Source: CAXMMR01 sp963692975 (GTDB lineage Bacteria; Pseudomonadota; Alphaproteobacteria; Acetobacterales; Acetobacteraceae). Taken from it: a DNA stretch of 64,000 nucleotides. Positions 34,063 to 41,768 of the stretch are shown here, piece by piece. Both the position numbers and the translations under genes were made by a program. The notes under the pieces were generated by a model. That model worked only from the letters and a program-made list of their open reading frames with translations, was not told the origin of the DNA and did no database searches. The stretch lies in the NCBI GenBank assembly GCA_963692975.2, contig CAXMMR010000029.1, positions 1-64,000 on the forward strand. Reading direction: 5' to 3'. Numbering within the stretch: position 1 is the first letter of the stretch; each line of letters opens with the position of its first letter.

Positions 34063-35040
34063 ATGAACACGATCCGTACACGCGCCGCCGCCCGCTTCGG
34101 CGTCAGCGCCCGCGCCCGCGCCGGTCTCATCACCTGCGCCGGCCTCACGCTCGCGGCCGGGGTCGCGTCCGCCAAGCCGCTCGAGGGTGTCGGCATCACG
34201 CTCGGCTCGCTCGGCAACCCGTATTTCGTCGCCCTCGACAAGGGCGCGACCGCGGCCGCCGACGCCGCGAAGCCCGGCGTGCGCGTGACGCCGGCCTCGG
34301 CCGATTACGACCTCAACAAGCAGTTCACGCAGGTCGACAACTTCATCTCCGCCGGCGACAACCTGATCCTGATCAACGCGACCGATCCGAACGCCATCCT
34401 GCCCGCGATCAAGCGCGCGGAGGCGACCGGCGCCGTCGTGGTCGCGGTCGACGTCACCGCCGCCGGCGCCGACGCGACCGTCGAGACCGACAACGTCGAG
34501 GCCGGTCGCCTTTCCTGCGCCTACCTCGTCAAATCGCTCGGCGGCAAAGGCGCGATCGCGATCGAGAACGGCCCGTCGGTCTCCGCCGTCATCGACCGCG
34601 TGAAAGGCTGCAAGGAGGTCCTCGCGCAGAACCCCGGCATCAAGGTCCTGAGCGACGACCAGAACGGCAAGGGATCGCGCGACGGCGGCCTCGCGGTGAT
34701 GGAGGGGTTCCTGATCCGCTTCCCCGACCTCAAGGGCGTGTTCACCATCAACGACCCGCAGGCGATCGGCTCGGACCTCGCGATCCGGCAGCTGCACCGG
34801 AAGGGCATCGTGGTCACGTCGGTCGACGGCGCGCCCGACATCGTCGCGGCACTCAAGGATCCGAACAGCGCGATCATCGCCTCGGCGAGCCAGGATCCCT
34901 ACACGATGGGCGCGCTCGCGCTGAAGGCGGGTATCGGCATCCTCGACGGGCATCCGCCGGCGCAGAAGGTCACGCTGATGACGCCGAAACTCGTCACCCG
35001 CGAGAACGTCGCATCCTACGTGGGCTGGACGCAGCACTGA
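34063..35040 (+). CDS. Sugar ABC importer, periplasmic binding protein
   Basis: This type I periplasmic binding protein of 325 residues (RbsB-like, PF13407) has a signal peptide (ARAGLITCAGLTLAAGVASA, then KPLEGVG). The mature part shows GITLGSLGNPYFVALDKGA, KQFTQVDNFISAGDNLILINATDPNAILPAI, VVVAVDVTAAGADATVETDN, GVFTINDPQAIGSDLAIRQL and ASQDPYTMGALALKAGI. It delivers a sugar or polyol to the permease; the ligand is not predictable. It is third in the operon, followed 36 bp later by an SDR that may act on the imported sugar. Confidence 0.9.
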   Translation: MNTIRTRAAARFGVSARARAGLITCAGLTLAAGVASAKPLEGVGITLGSLGNPYFVALDKGATAAADAAKPGVRVTPASADYDLNKQFTQVDNFISAGDNLILINATDPNAILPAIKRAEATGAVVVAVDVTAAGADATVETDNVEAGRLSCAYLVKSLGGKGAIAIENGPSVSAVIDRVKGCKEVLAQNPGIKVLSDDQNGKGSRDGGLAVMEGFLIRFPDLKGVFTINDPQAIGSDLAIRQLHRKGIVVTSVDGAPDIVAALKDPNSAIIASASQDPYTMGALALKAGIGILDGHPPAQKVTLMTPKLVTRENVASYVGWTQH

Positions 35041-35076
35041 ACGCGTCCGCCGCGATCGCGGAAAGGACGTGACGCC

Positions 35077-35925
35077 GTGAGCCTCGACGCCTTGTCCGAC
35101 GGCCATGTCGCCGTCATCACCGGCGGCGCGTCGGGGATCGGCCTCGCCGCCGCGCGCGCGTTCGCCGCCCGCGGCGTCCGGATCGCGATCGCCGACCGGC
35201 CCGGCCCGCGCCTCGAGGAGGCGGCGGCGTCGCTCGGCGACCGGGCGGTTCCGTTTCCGACCGACGTCGCCGATCGCGAGGCCGCGCGCGCGCTCGCGGC
35301 CGCCGTCGCGGCCCGGTTCGGTCGCGCCGACGTCGTGATGGCGAACGCCGCGATCCAGCCGGGAAGCGACATCGCCGACGCGTCGGGCAGCTGGGACCGC
35401 GTCGTCGCGACCAATCTCGGCGGCGTGGTCAACACCGTGCAGGCGTTCCTGTCGCTGCTCGACGCGGGCGACGGTCCCGGCCTGGTGATCTGCACCGGCT
35501 CGAAGCAGGGCATCACCACGCCGCCCGGCGACCCCGCCTACAACGTCGCGAAGGCGGGGGTGAAGGCGTTCGCCGAGGCGCTCGCGCATCATTACCGGAA
35601 CTGGCCGGGTCGCGCCGTCGGCGTGCATCTGCTGATCCCGGGCTTCGTCTGGACGCCGCTGACGCAGGGGTCCCGCACCGAGAAGCCGCACGCGGCCTGG
35701 ACGCCGGAGCAGACGGTCGCCTTCATGCTCGAGCGCGTCGAAGCCGGCGATTTCTACATCCTCTGCCCCGACAACGACGTCACGCGCCCGGTCGACGAGA
35801 AGCGCATCGCCTGGGCGGCCGGCGACATCGTCGAGAACCGTCCGCCGCTCTCGCGATGGCATCCGGACTGGGCGGAGAAGTTCCGGGCCTTTCCTCGAAG
35901 GCGAGTGACCGGCGAGGTGCTCTAG
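35077..35925 (+). CDS. SDR family oxidoreductase
   Basis: This classical SDR of 282 residues begins at GTG 35077. Motifs: VAVITGGASGIGLAAARAFAARG (cofactor), VVMANAAIQPGSD (variant NNAG), LVICTGSKQGITTPPGDPAYNVAKAGVKAFAEALAHHY with the Ser and Tyr-x3-Lys catalytic set, and LIPGFVWTPLTQ. The C-terminal region (FYILCPDNDVTRPVDEKRIAWAAGDIVENRPPLSRWHPDWAEKF) resembles sugar/polyol-related SDRs. Last gene of the sugar importer operon. It converges on trpF with only 4 bp between stops. Confidence 0.88.
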   Translation: MSLDALSDGHVAVITGGASGIGLAAARAFAARGVRIAIADRPGPRLEEAAASLGDRAVPFPTDVADREAARALAAAVAARFGRADVVMANAAIQPGSDIADASGSWDRVVATNLGGVVNTVQAFLSLLDAGDGPGLVICTGSKQGITTPPGDPAYNVAKAGVKAFAEALAHHYRNWPGRAVGVHLLIPGFVWTPLTQGSRTEKPHAAWTPEQTVAFMLERVEAGDFYILCPDNDVTRPVDEKRIAWAAGDIVENRPPLSRWHPDWAEKFRAFPRRRVTGEVL

Positions 35926-35929
35926 AAAC

Positions 35930-36574
35930 TTAGTGGATAGAGGCCCGGGGCGCGGTCGCCGCCGCGACGAAGGCCGCGATCAGGTCCGCGTCCTTCTTGC
36001 CACGCACCCGCTCCACCCCCGACGACACGTCGACCGCGTCGGCGCCGCTCCGCGCGACCGCTTCGGCGACGTTCCGCGGCGTGAGCCCTCCCGCGAGCAG
36101 CCACGGCACCGGCGCCTGCCACCCGAGCAGCGCCGACCAGTCGAGCGCGGTGCCGTGGCCCCCCGGCGATCGGTCGCCCGGGCCCGGCGCGGCCTCGACC
36201 ACCAGCCGGTCGGCGAGCGTGCGCGCGGGCGGCGACGCGCCGGGCGCGAGCGGCACTGCGCGCCAGATCTCGACCGCGCCGCCGGTGGCGGCCCGGATCG
36301 CGCCCACCCGCGCCTCGCCGGCGTAGAGCTGCAGCGCCGCGCGCGGCAGCGCCGCCCGCACCGCGGCGACGGCCTCGTCGTCTGGTTCGACCAGCAGCGC
36401 GACCGCGCCGACGCCCGCCGGCAGGCCGGCGGCGAGCGACCTCGCGGCGTCCGGCGTCACGCGCCGTGGGGAGGCGGGATGGAAGACGAAGCCGATCCAG
36501 TCGGCGCCGGCCGCGACCGCCGCGTCGCGCCCACCCGCCTCCGAGACGCCGCAGATCTTGACCCTGATCCTCAC
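35930..36574 (-). CDS. trpF: Phosphoribosylanthranilate isomerase
   Basis: TrpF, a TIM-barrel enzyme, isomerises phosphoribosylanthranilate in tryptophan synthesis. It has 214 residues from GTG 36574, which overlaps the pyrF stop (GTGA). Landmarks: VKICGVSEAGGRDAAVAAGADWIGFVFHPASPRRVTPDAA, with catalytic Cys in KICG, ALLVEPDDEAVAAV, LQLYAGE, PWLLAGGLTPRNVAEAVARSGADAVDVSSGVE (catalytic Asp, phosphate site). The C-terminus is intact. No trpB follows; the next gene is a convergent SDR. Confidence 0.9.
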   Translation of the reverse strand: MRIRVKICGVSEAGGRDAAVAAGADWIGFVFHPASPRRVTPDAARSLAAGLPAGVGAVALLVEPDDEAVAAVRAALPRAALQLYAGEARVGAIRAATGGAVEIWRAVPLAPGASPPARTLADRLVVEAAPGPGDRSPGGHGTALDWSALLGWQAPVPWLLAGGLTPRNVAEAVARSGADAVDVSSGVERVRGKKDADLIAAFVAAATAPRASIH

Positions 36575-37289
36575 GCGGCGCGTGCGATCAGGGCGGCGAG
36601 GTCGCGCGCCGCCAGAGCCGGGTCGGCGGCGCGGGTGATCGGCCGCCCGACCACCAGGTAGGAGGCGCCGTCGCGGATCGCCGCCTCGGGCGTCGGCGAC
36701 GCGCGCCTGGTCGTCGTGCGCGGCGGCGGCCGGCCGGATGCCGGGCACCACCAGGAGCGGCGCCGGCCCGAGCGCCGCGCGAAGCGACGCGACCTCGAGC
36801 GGGCTGCAGACCAGCCCGTCCGCACCGGCGTCCATCGCGAGCCGTCCGAGGCGGAGGACCTGGGACACGGGCGCGTCCGCGACGCCGGTCGCGCGGAGCG
36901 CCTCGGCGTCGAGGCTGGTCAGCACCGTCACCGCGAGCAGGCGGGTGCGCGGGACGCCTCGCGGTGCCGTTCGCTCGAGCGCCTCGCGCGCGGCCTCGAT
37001 CATCGCGCCGCCGCCCGACGCGTGCACCGTCAACAGGGCGCAGCCGAGCCGCCCGACGGAGGCGGCGGCGCCGCCGCACGGTCGCCGGGATGTCGTGCAG
37101 CTTGAGGTCGAGGAAGACGCGCGACGGCCCGAGTGCCGCGATCGCGTTGGGTCCGTTCGCGCAGAAGAACTCGAGCCCGAGCTTGAGGAACGCGCAGTGC
37201 GGCGCGAGCCGGTCGGCCAGATCGGAAGCGGCGGCGCGGTCGGCGGTGTCGATCGCCGCGATCAGCCGTCCGTTCGCGGCCCCGATCAT
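36571..37289 (-). CDS. pyrF: Orotidine 5'-phosphate decarboxylase (two frameshifts)
   Basis: PyrF converts OMP to UMP. Reconstructed length is about 239 residues. N-terminus RLIAAIDTADRAAASDLADRL; the catalytic DxKxxDI element appears as VFLDLKLHDIPATVRR; after a frame change near 37068 come ALLTVHASGGGAMIEAA, LAVTVLTSLDAEAL and LVCSPLEVASLRA; after a second near 36720 comes PEAAIRDGASYLVVGRPITRAADPALAARDL. The start is ATG 37289, 20 bp after the lapA stop. The indels sit in GC runs and are likely sequence errors. Confidence 0.88.
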
Positions 37290-37308
37290 CGCGCCGGAGC
37301 GGCCTCGC

Positions 37309-37656
37309 TCAGGCGAGCGGCGTCGCGACCGCGTCGGCGCCGGGCGCCGGCATCGCGATCGTCCGCGCGCTGGCGCTGACCGCGGCGGCGTCGCGACGCG
37401 CGGCCGCGAGCTGTCCCTCGAGCACCACGACGCGCTGTTCCGCCCGCCGGGCCCGTCGGCGCTGGCGCAGCTCGCCGAACCAGACCACCAGCGCGCCGGA
37501 GCAGGAAGAACACGCCCGCCGCGATCAGCACCGCGACCGACAGCGGCAGGATCGTCGCGTAGCCGATGAACGACAGCGTGACGTCGGCCCGGTTCGACAG
37601 CGCGAAGATCACCAGCACGACGATCAGCGGCAGCGGCGACGATGAAGGCGAAGCAT
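37309..37656 (-). CDS. LapA family (DUF1049) small membrane protein (frameshifted)
   Basis: This is a protein of about 115 residues with two membrane helices and a coiled-coil tail, as in LapA/YciS proteins that help lipopolysaccharide assembly. Recognisable pieces: PLIVVLVIFALSNRADVTLSFIGYATILPLSVAVLIAAGVFFLL, then in another frame GALVVWFGELRQRRRARRAEQRVVVLEGQLAAARRDAAAVSA and a stop at 37309. The start ATG 37656 has a strong AAAGGAG but needs one or two small shifts within the first 15 codons; another shift is near 37500. The ihfB-lapA-pyrF-trpF order supports the identity. Confidence 0.75.
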
Positions 37657-37688
37657 GGCAATCGGCTCCTTTCTGCGGGTGGGCGGCC

Positions 37689-38053
37689 TCAGCTCGAACG
37701 CGAAGAGGGCGAACGCGGGGATGGCGAAGGCGGGGATGGCGAAGGCGGGGATGGCGAACGTGATGTCTGGCGCCCGTTGACCCGTTCGCGGAGCTCCTTG
37801 CCCGCCTTGAAGAACGGAACGAGTCTTGCGATTCGACCCGCACCTGCGGCGCCCGTGCGCGGATTGCGCCCGGTCGCGCGCGCCGCGGCGCTTGGTGGTG
37901 AACGCGCCGAACCCGCGCAGTTCCACGCGCTCGCCGCGGGCCAGCGCCGCGCAGATCTCGGTCGAAGATGGTGCTGACGATCCGCTCGATGTCGCGCCCC
38001 TCGAGATGCGCGTTGGCGCCCGCGAGTTCGGCGATCAGCTCGGATCTCGTCAT
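37689..38053 (-). CDS. ihfB: Integration host factor subunit beta (two frameshifts, repeat tail)
   Basis: This nucleoid DNA-bending protein has MTRSELIAELAGANAHLEGRDIERIVSTIFD at the N-terminus, then VELRGFGAFTTKRRGAR (body) and the DNA-intercalating arm RNPRTGA, then FFKAGKELRERVNG. The three pieces lie in different frames (shifts near 37975 and 37830). In the frame of the last piece the protein gains a tail of (SPSPP)-like repeats ending at 37689, encoded by a 15-bp minisatellite. Its ATG overlaps the sppA stop (ATGA). IHF-beta normally has fewer than 100 residues, so the tail is an extension of about 20. Confidence 0.85.
37709..37753. repeat. 15-bp minisatellite in the ihfB 3' end
   Basis: Three units of GCG-AA(C/G)-GCGGGGATG, the last two identical, are followed by a partial unit. 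In the ihfB frame they encode SPSPP-like repeats; in another frame they encode FAIPA repeats. The period is a multiple of three, so copy-number change preserves the frame. Confidence 0.8.
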
Positions 38054-38977
38054 TGCTCGTTATCCGGCTGGGCGCTGTTCGGACCTTGCCAAAGGGCCAG
38101 CGCCCCGTCAAGCATAAGCCCTTGCGGAACAAGGGTTTTCAGCACCGAACCGAGCATGAGACCGAAACGTTCGCGCTTGCTTTGCCAGTCGACGTCGTGC
38201 GTCGGCAGGTCGGTCGGCACGCCCGCGTTGGCGGCGAGCCAGTGCCTCGCGTCGGTGCGGTCGCCGATCTGGTCGATCAGGCCGAGCGGCAGCGCCTGCT
38301 CGCCGGTGTAGGGCCGCCCGTCGGCGAGCGCGCGCACGCGGTCGGGGCTCATGTGGCGCCCCGTCGGCGACGATGCGGACGAACTGGCCGTAGAGATCCG
38401 CCACCAGCCCCTGCAGCATGTCGCGCCCGGCGGGCGAGATCGGGCTGGTGACGGAGGGCTGGCCCTTGAGCGGCCCGGAAACGAACTGGTCGACATGGAT
38501 GCCGATCCGGTCGAGCAGGCCCGACACGTCAGGGCTTTCCAGGATCACGCCGATCGAGCCGGTGAGCGTGGCTTCGGAGGCGAAGATGCGTCGGGACGGG
38601 ACCGAGATCATGTAGGCGGCCGAGGCCGCCTCGCCGCCCATCACGGTCACCAGCGGCTTCGCTTGCCCGAACCGCGCGAGCGCGTCGTGCAGGTTCTCGC
38701 CGCCCGCGACCGTGCCGCCTGGACTGTCGACGGCGAGGATCATCGCCTTGACCGAGGGATCGTGCCGGGCATGGTCGATCGCCGCGATCCGGCGCGGCTC
38801 GTCGGTGATCAGCCCGCTCACCGTAAGCACGTCGACATGCGCCCGGCTCGCCGCCGGCCGGTGCCCCGACACGCTCCAGCCGAGCAGCAGCACCAGCGCC
38901 AGCACGGCGAGCCGCAGCGCGGCGAGACGGCGACGGAGACGCCGCCGCTCGATCAGATTGTCCGCCGATCCACTCAT
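38050..38977 (-). CDS. sppA: Signal peptide peptidase SppA, S49 family (one frameshift)
   Basis: This membrane-anchored serine protease degrades cleaved signal peptides. An N-terminal anchor LRLAVLALVLLLGWSV follows a basic stretch (ERRRLRRRLAAL). The S49 domain shows ILAVDSPGGTVAGGENLHDAL, the nucleophile Ser in VMGGEAASAAYMIS, SEATLTGSIGVILESPDVSGLLDRIGI and the general-base Lys region VSGPLKGQPSVTSPI. A frame change near 38357 joins to ...DRVRALADGRPYTGEQALPLGLIDQIGDRTDARHWLA. The start ATG 38977 overlaps the hpnN-like stop (ATGA) and the stop overlaps the ihfB start, so the operon is translationally coupled. Confidence 0.88.
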
Positions 38978-41646
38978 GGCCGTGACCTTGCCCCGCCGCG
39001 CGTCATGGCGAAAGCTCCGTCTCGTCGGGGCCGCCGATATCGGGCGCCGACCAGCTTCAGCCGCGACCGCGACAGCATCGCGAGCAGCGCCGGGATGAAC
39101 ACGAGCGACCCGAACAGCGTGCCGCCGAGGCTGATCAGCAGCAGCTTGCCCATCGACGCCGTGCCCGGGTGCTCGGACAGCGCGAGCGAGCCGAACGCGG
39201 TGCCGGTGGTCAGTGCCGAGAAGATCACCGCGCGCGCCGTCGGCGAGGCGAGGCGTGAGCTCTCGCCCGCCCGCCAGTTCATCACGAAAGTAGATGTTGA
39301 ACGACACGCCGACGCCGAGGCAGCAGCGGCAGCGCGATGATGTTGGCGAAGTTGAGCGGCAGCGGCAGGAGCACGCTGACCATCACCGTCACCGCCGCCG
39401 ACATCAGCAGCGAGGCCAGGATGGCGCCGGCGTCGACCAGGCGGCGCATCGACACCAGCAGGATCGCCGCGATCGCCACGATCGCGTAGAGCGCCGCGTG
39501 CCGGAACGCGCTGAGGATGGTGCGCGTGGTGGCGACGATGGTGATCACCGATCCGCCGGCCTGCGGGTCGACCGCCACCACCTGCCGCGCGAACAGTTCG
39601 AGGTCGGCCGGCTTGCCGAAGCCCGCGACACGCTCGGTCGCCTCCACGCGCCAGGCGCCGTCGGGCGCGATCCAGTCGCGTTTGAGCGCCTCGGGAAGCA
39701 TCCCGACGGTCACTGGCTTGGCGCCAAGCACGTCGCGGAGCGACGCGAGCTCGCCCGGCAGGAAACGCGTGAGCGAGGCGTCGAGCGCCACGAGCGTCGC
39801 GTCGGACGCGCCCGACAGGCGCCCGAGGTCGGCGGGCGATGCCGAGCAGCGGATCGCCCGGCCGCAGCGTCGGCGCCACCCGCTCGATCTGGCCGAGCGT
39901 GCTGCGCACCGCCATGCGGATGTCGGCCGCCGTCGGCGGGGTCGCGTTCGACGGCGCGTCGAGCGTCGGCCCGAGCAGGCTGGCGGCGTCGGCGATCAGC
40001 GCGAGCTTCGCCGGCTGGTCGGCGGGCACGAAGGAGTTGAGGCTGCGGGCATCGGCGACCGTCGGCAGCGACGCGAGGCGCGACTGCAGGGCGTCGGCGT
40101 CCGGCCCGTTCGGAACCAGCGCGTTCGCGGTGTAGGGCGTGGTGAGCGGGTTCCGCACCAGGTCGGCCAGCGTTTCCATGCTCTCGGTGTGCGGGTTCTT
40201 GGTGTGCAGCGGGTCGGCGTCGAAACGGAGCCGATTGGTCGCGACGGCGCCGAGGAACAGCAGCAGCAGGCAGCCGAGCACGATCGGCAGCCGGAACATG
40301 CCGATCGCGATGTCGGCGCGCTTGAGCTGGCGGAAGCCGACCTCGCGCTTTCCCGCCCGCGGCCGGCACAGCACGATCGCGGCCGGCAGGAAGGTGATCG
40401 TGCAGACGAAGGCGATCAGCATGCCGCCGCCCGCGATCAGCCCGAGGCCTGCGACGCCGATGAAGGCGGTCGGGGTGAAGGCGAGGAAGCCGCAGGCCGT
40501 CGCGATCGACGCGATGCCGATCTGTCGCCCGACATGCGCGACCGTGCGGTCGAGCGCCTCGGCCGTGCTCGACGAGCCGATCGAGAACTCCCGCAGCCGC
40601 ACCGTGAACTGGATCGCGAAATCGACCGCGATGCCGACGAACAGGATCGCGAACGCGACCGAGATCAGGTTCAGCGTGCCGACCGCGATCGCCGCGAACG
40701 TGGTCGTGAGCACGAGACCGAGCACCAGCGTCGCGGCCACCGGCACGATCAGCCGCCACGATTGCAGCGCGAGGAACAGCCACAGCAGCACCAGCAGGAA
40801 CGACCCGATCAGGCCCTTGAGCGCGCCCTTGGCGACGGAGGCGAACTCCTCGTCGGACAGCGCGACGGAGCCGGTGATCCGCACCCTTGCATCGCCCGAC
40901 CGCACGAAGGGAAGGACGGCGGCCGCCTGCCGGATCGCCGCGGTCGCGCCGCCGCCGGGTGCGATCGAGCTGTAGTCGAGCTTCGGCTGCACCAGCACGA
41001 AGCGGAACCGTCCCGCCTTGGCCGCGAGCGAGCCGCCGAGCAGGTCCTGCCACGAGAGCGGCCTGGCGTGGCCGGCGGCGACCGCGCCGAGCGCCGCCTC
41101 GAACCCGCGCAGCGGCACCTGGAAGGATTGCAGCGACTGCCCGTGCTGCACCCCGAGCGCCACCAGCGACAGCGCCGACAGCAGGCCGCGCGCCGACGGA
41201 TCGGCGTTCAGCTGCCCGAGGAAGGGCTGCGCATCGATCAGCTGGTTGAGGAAACCGGTCAGCGTCTTGGTGTCGAGGAACAGCAGGCCCTCGGTGGTGA
41301 AGAAGGGCAGGTCGTCGGGCCGCCGCACGGTCCGGATATGGGCGGGGTCGGCCTCGAGCCTGGCCGCGAGCGCGGCGGCGGTGGCGTTCGCCTCTTCGGG
41401 CACGCGGGCGTCGACCACCGCGACGAGCAGATCGTTAAACTGGGGGAACAGGCGGTCGAAGCGCATCTCGCGCTGCTTCCAGGCGAGCTTGTTCGAGAAC
41501 AGGTCGTCGGTGTTCGTGGTGACGCCGAGATGGCCCCTGGCGTAGAGCGCGCCGGCGGTCGCGAGGGCGAGCGAGGCGACCACCACCAGGATCGCGTGGC
41601 GCGCGGCGCGCGCGACGACGGCGCGGAGAATGGGGGTGACCGTCAT
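38974..41646 (-). CDS. MMPL/RND transporter, hopanoid-associated HpnN type (about three frameshifts)
   Basis: This is an inner-membrane RND-superfamily exporter of about 890 residues. HpnN proteins move hopanoids towards the outer membrane. Features: helix 1 at ILVVVASLALATAGAL; a large periplasmic domain with TNTDDLFSNKLAWKQREMRFDRLFPQFNDLLVAVVDA; a sterol-sensing-like six-helix block (ALKGLIGSFLLVLLWLFLALQSWRL ... LISVAFAILFVGIAVDFAIQFTVRLRE ... GIASIATACGFLAFTPTAFIGVAGLGLI); a second periplasmic domain; and the second block ending FNIYFVMNWRAGE ... VIFSALTTGTAFGSLALSEHPGTASMGKLLLISL. Frame changes occur near 39838, 39320 and 39287. No other hopanoid genes are in the window, so hpnN is probable, not certain. 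Confidence 0.82.
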   Translation of the reverse strand: MTVTPILRAVVARAARHAILVVVASLALATAGALYARGHLGVTTNTDDLFSNKLAWKQREMRFDRLFPQFNDLLVAVVDARVPEEANATAAALAARLEADPAHIRTVRRPDDLPFFTTEGLLFLDTKTLTGFLNQLIDAQPFLGQLNADPSARGLLSALSLVALGVQHGQSLQSFQVPLRGFEAALGAVAAGHARPLSWQDLLGGSLAAKAGRFRFVLVQPKLDYSSIAPGGGATAAIRQAAAVLPFVRSGDARVRITGSVALSDEEFASVAKGALKGLIGSFLLVLLWLFLALQSWRLIVPVAATLVLGLVLTTTFAAIAVGTLNLISVAFAILFVGIAVDFAIQFTVRLREFSIGSSSTAEALDRTVAHVGRQIGIASIATACGFLAFTPTAFIGVAGLGLIAGGGMLIAFVCTITFLPAAIVLCRPRAGKREVGFRQLKRADIAIGMFRLPIVLGCLLLLFLGAVATNRLRFDADPLHTKNPHTESMETLADLVRNPLTTPYTANALVPNGPDADALQSRLASLPTVADARSLNSFVPADQPAKLALIADAASLLGPTLDAPSNATPPTAADIRMAVRSTLGQIERVAPTLRPGDPLLGIARRPRAPVGRVRRDARGARRLAHAFPAGRARVAPRRAWRQASDRRDASRGAQTRLDRARRRLARGGDRACRGLRQAGRPRTVRAAGGGGRPAGRRIGDHHRRHHAHHPQRVPARGALRDRGDRGDPAGVDAPPGRRRRHPGLAADVGGGDGDGQRAPAAAAQLRQHHRAAAAASASACRSTSTFVMNWRAGESSRLASPTARAVIFSALTTGTAFGSLALSEHPGTASMGKLLLISLGGTLFGSLVFIPALLAMLSRSRLKLVGARYRRPRRDGAFAMTRGGARSRP

Positions 41647-41768
41647 CGCCCGTCGTGTCGTTGAAATGGGACTGATCCGCAAGGCCGCGGCCTACGCGGC
41701 GCCGCGATCGTTGGGCACGCCGCGGGATCCGGCCGCGCACCCGACCGACCCTCCGAGCGCCGTCCCGG

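Noticed and set aside
32746..35862. A minus-strand open frame of over 1000 codons opposite the sugar importer genes
   Set aside because: It is fully antisense to three conserved genes and has the composition of a GC-rich shadow frame, rich in Arg, Ala and Asp without domain motifs.
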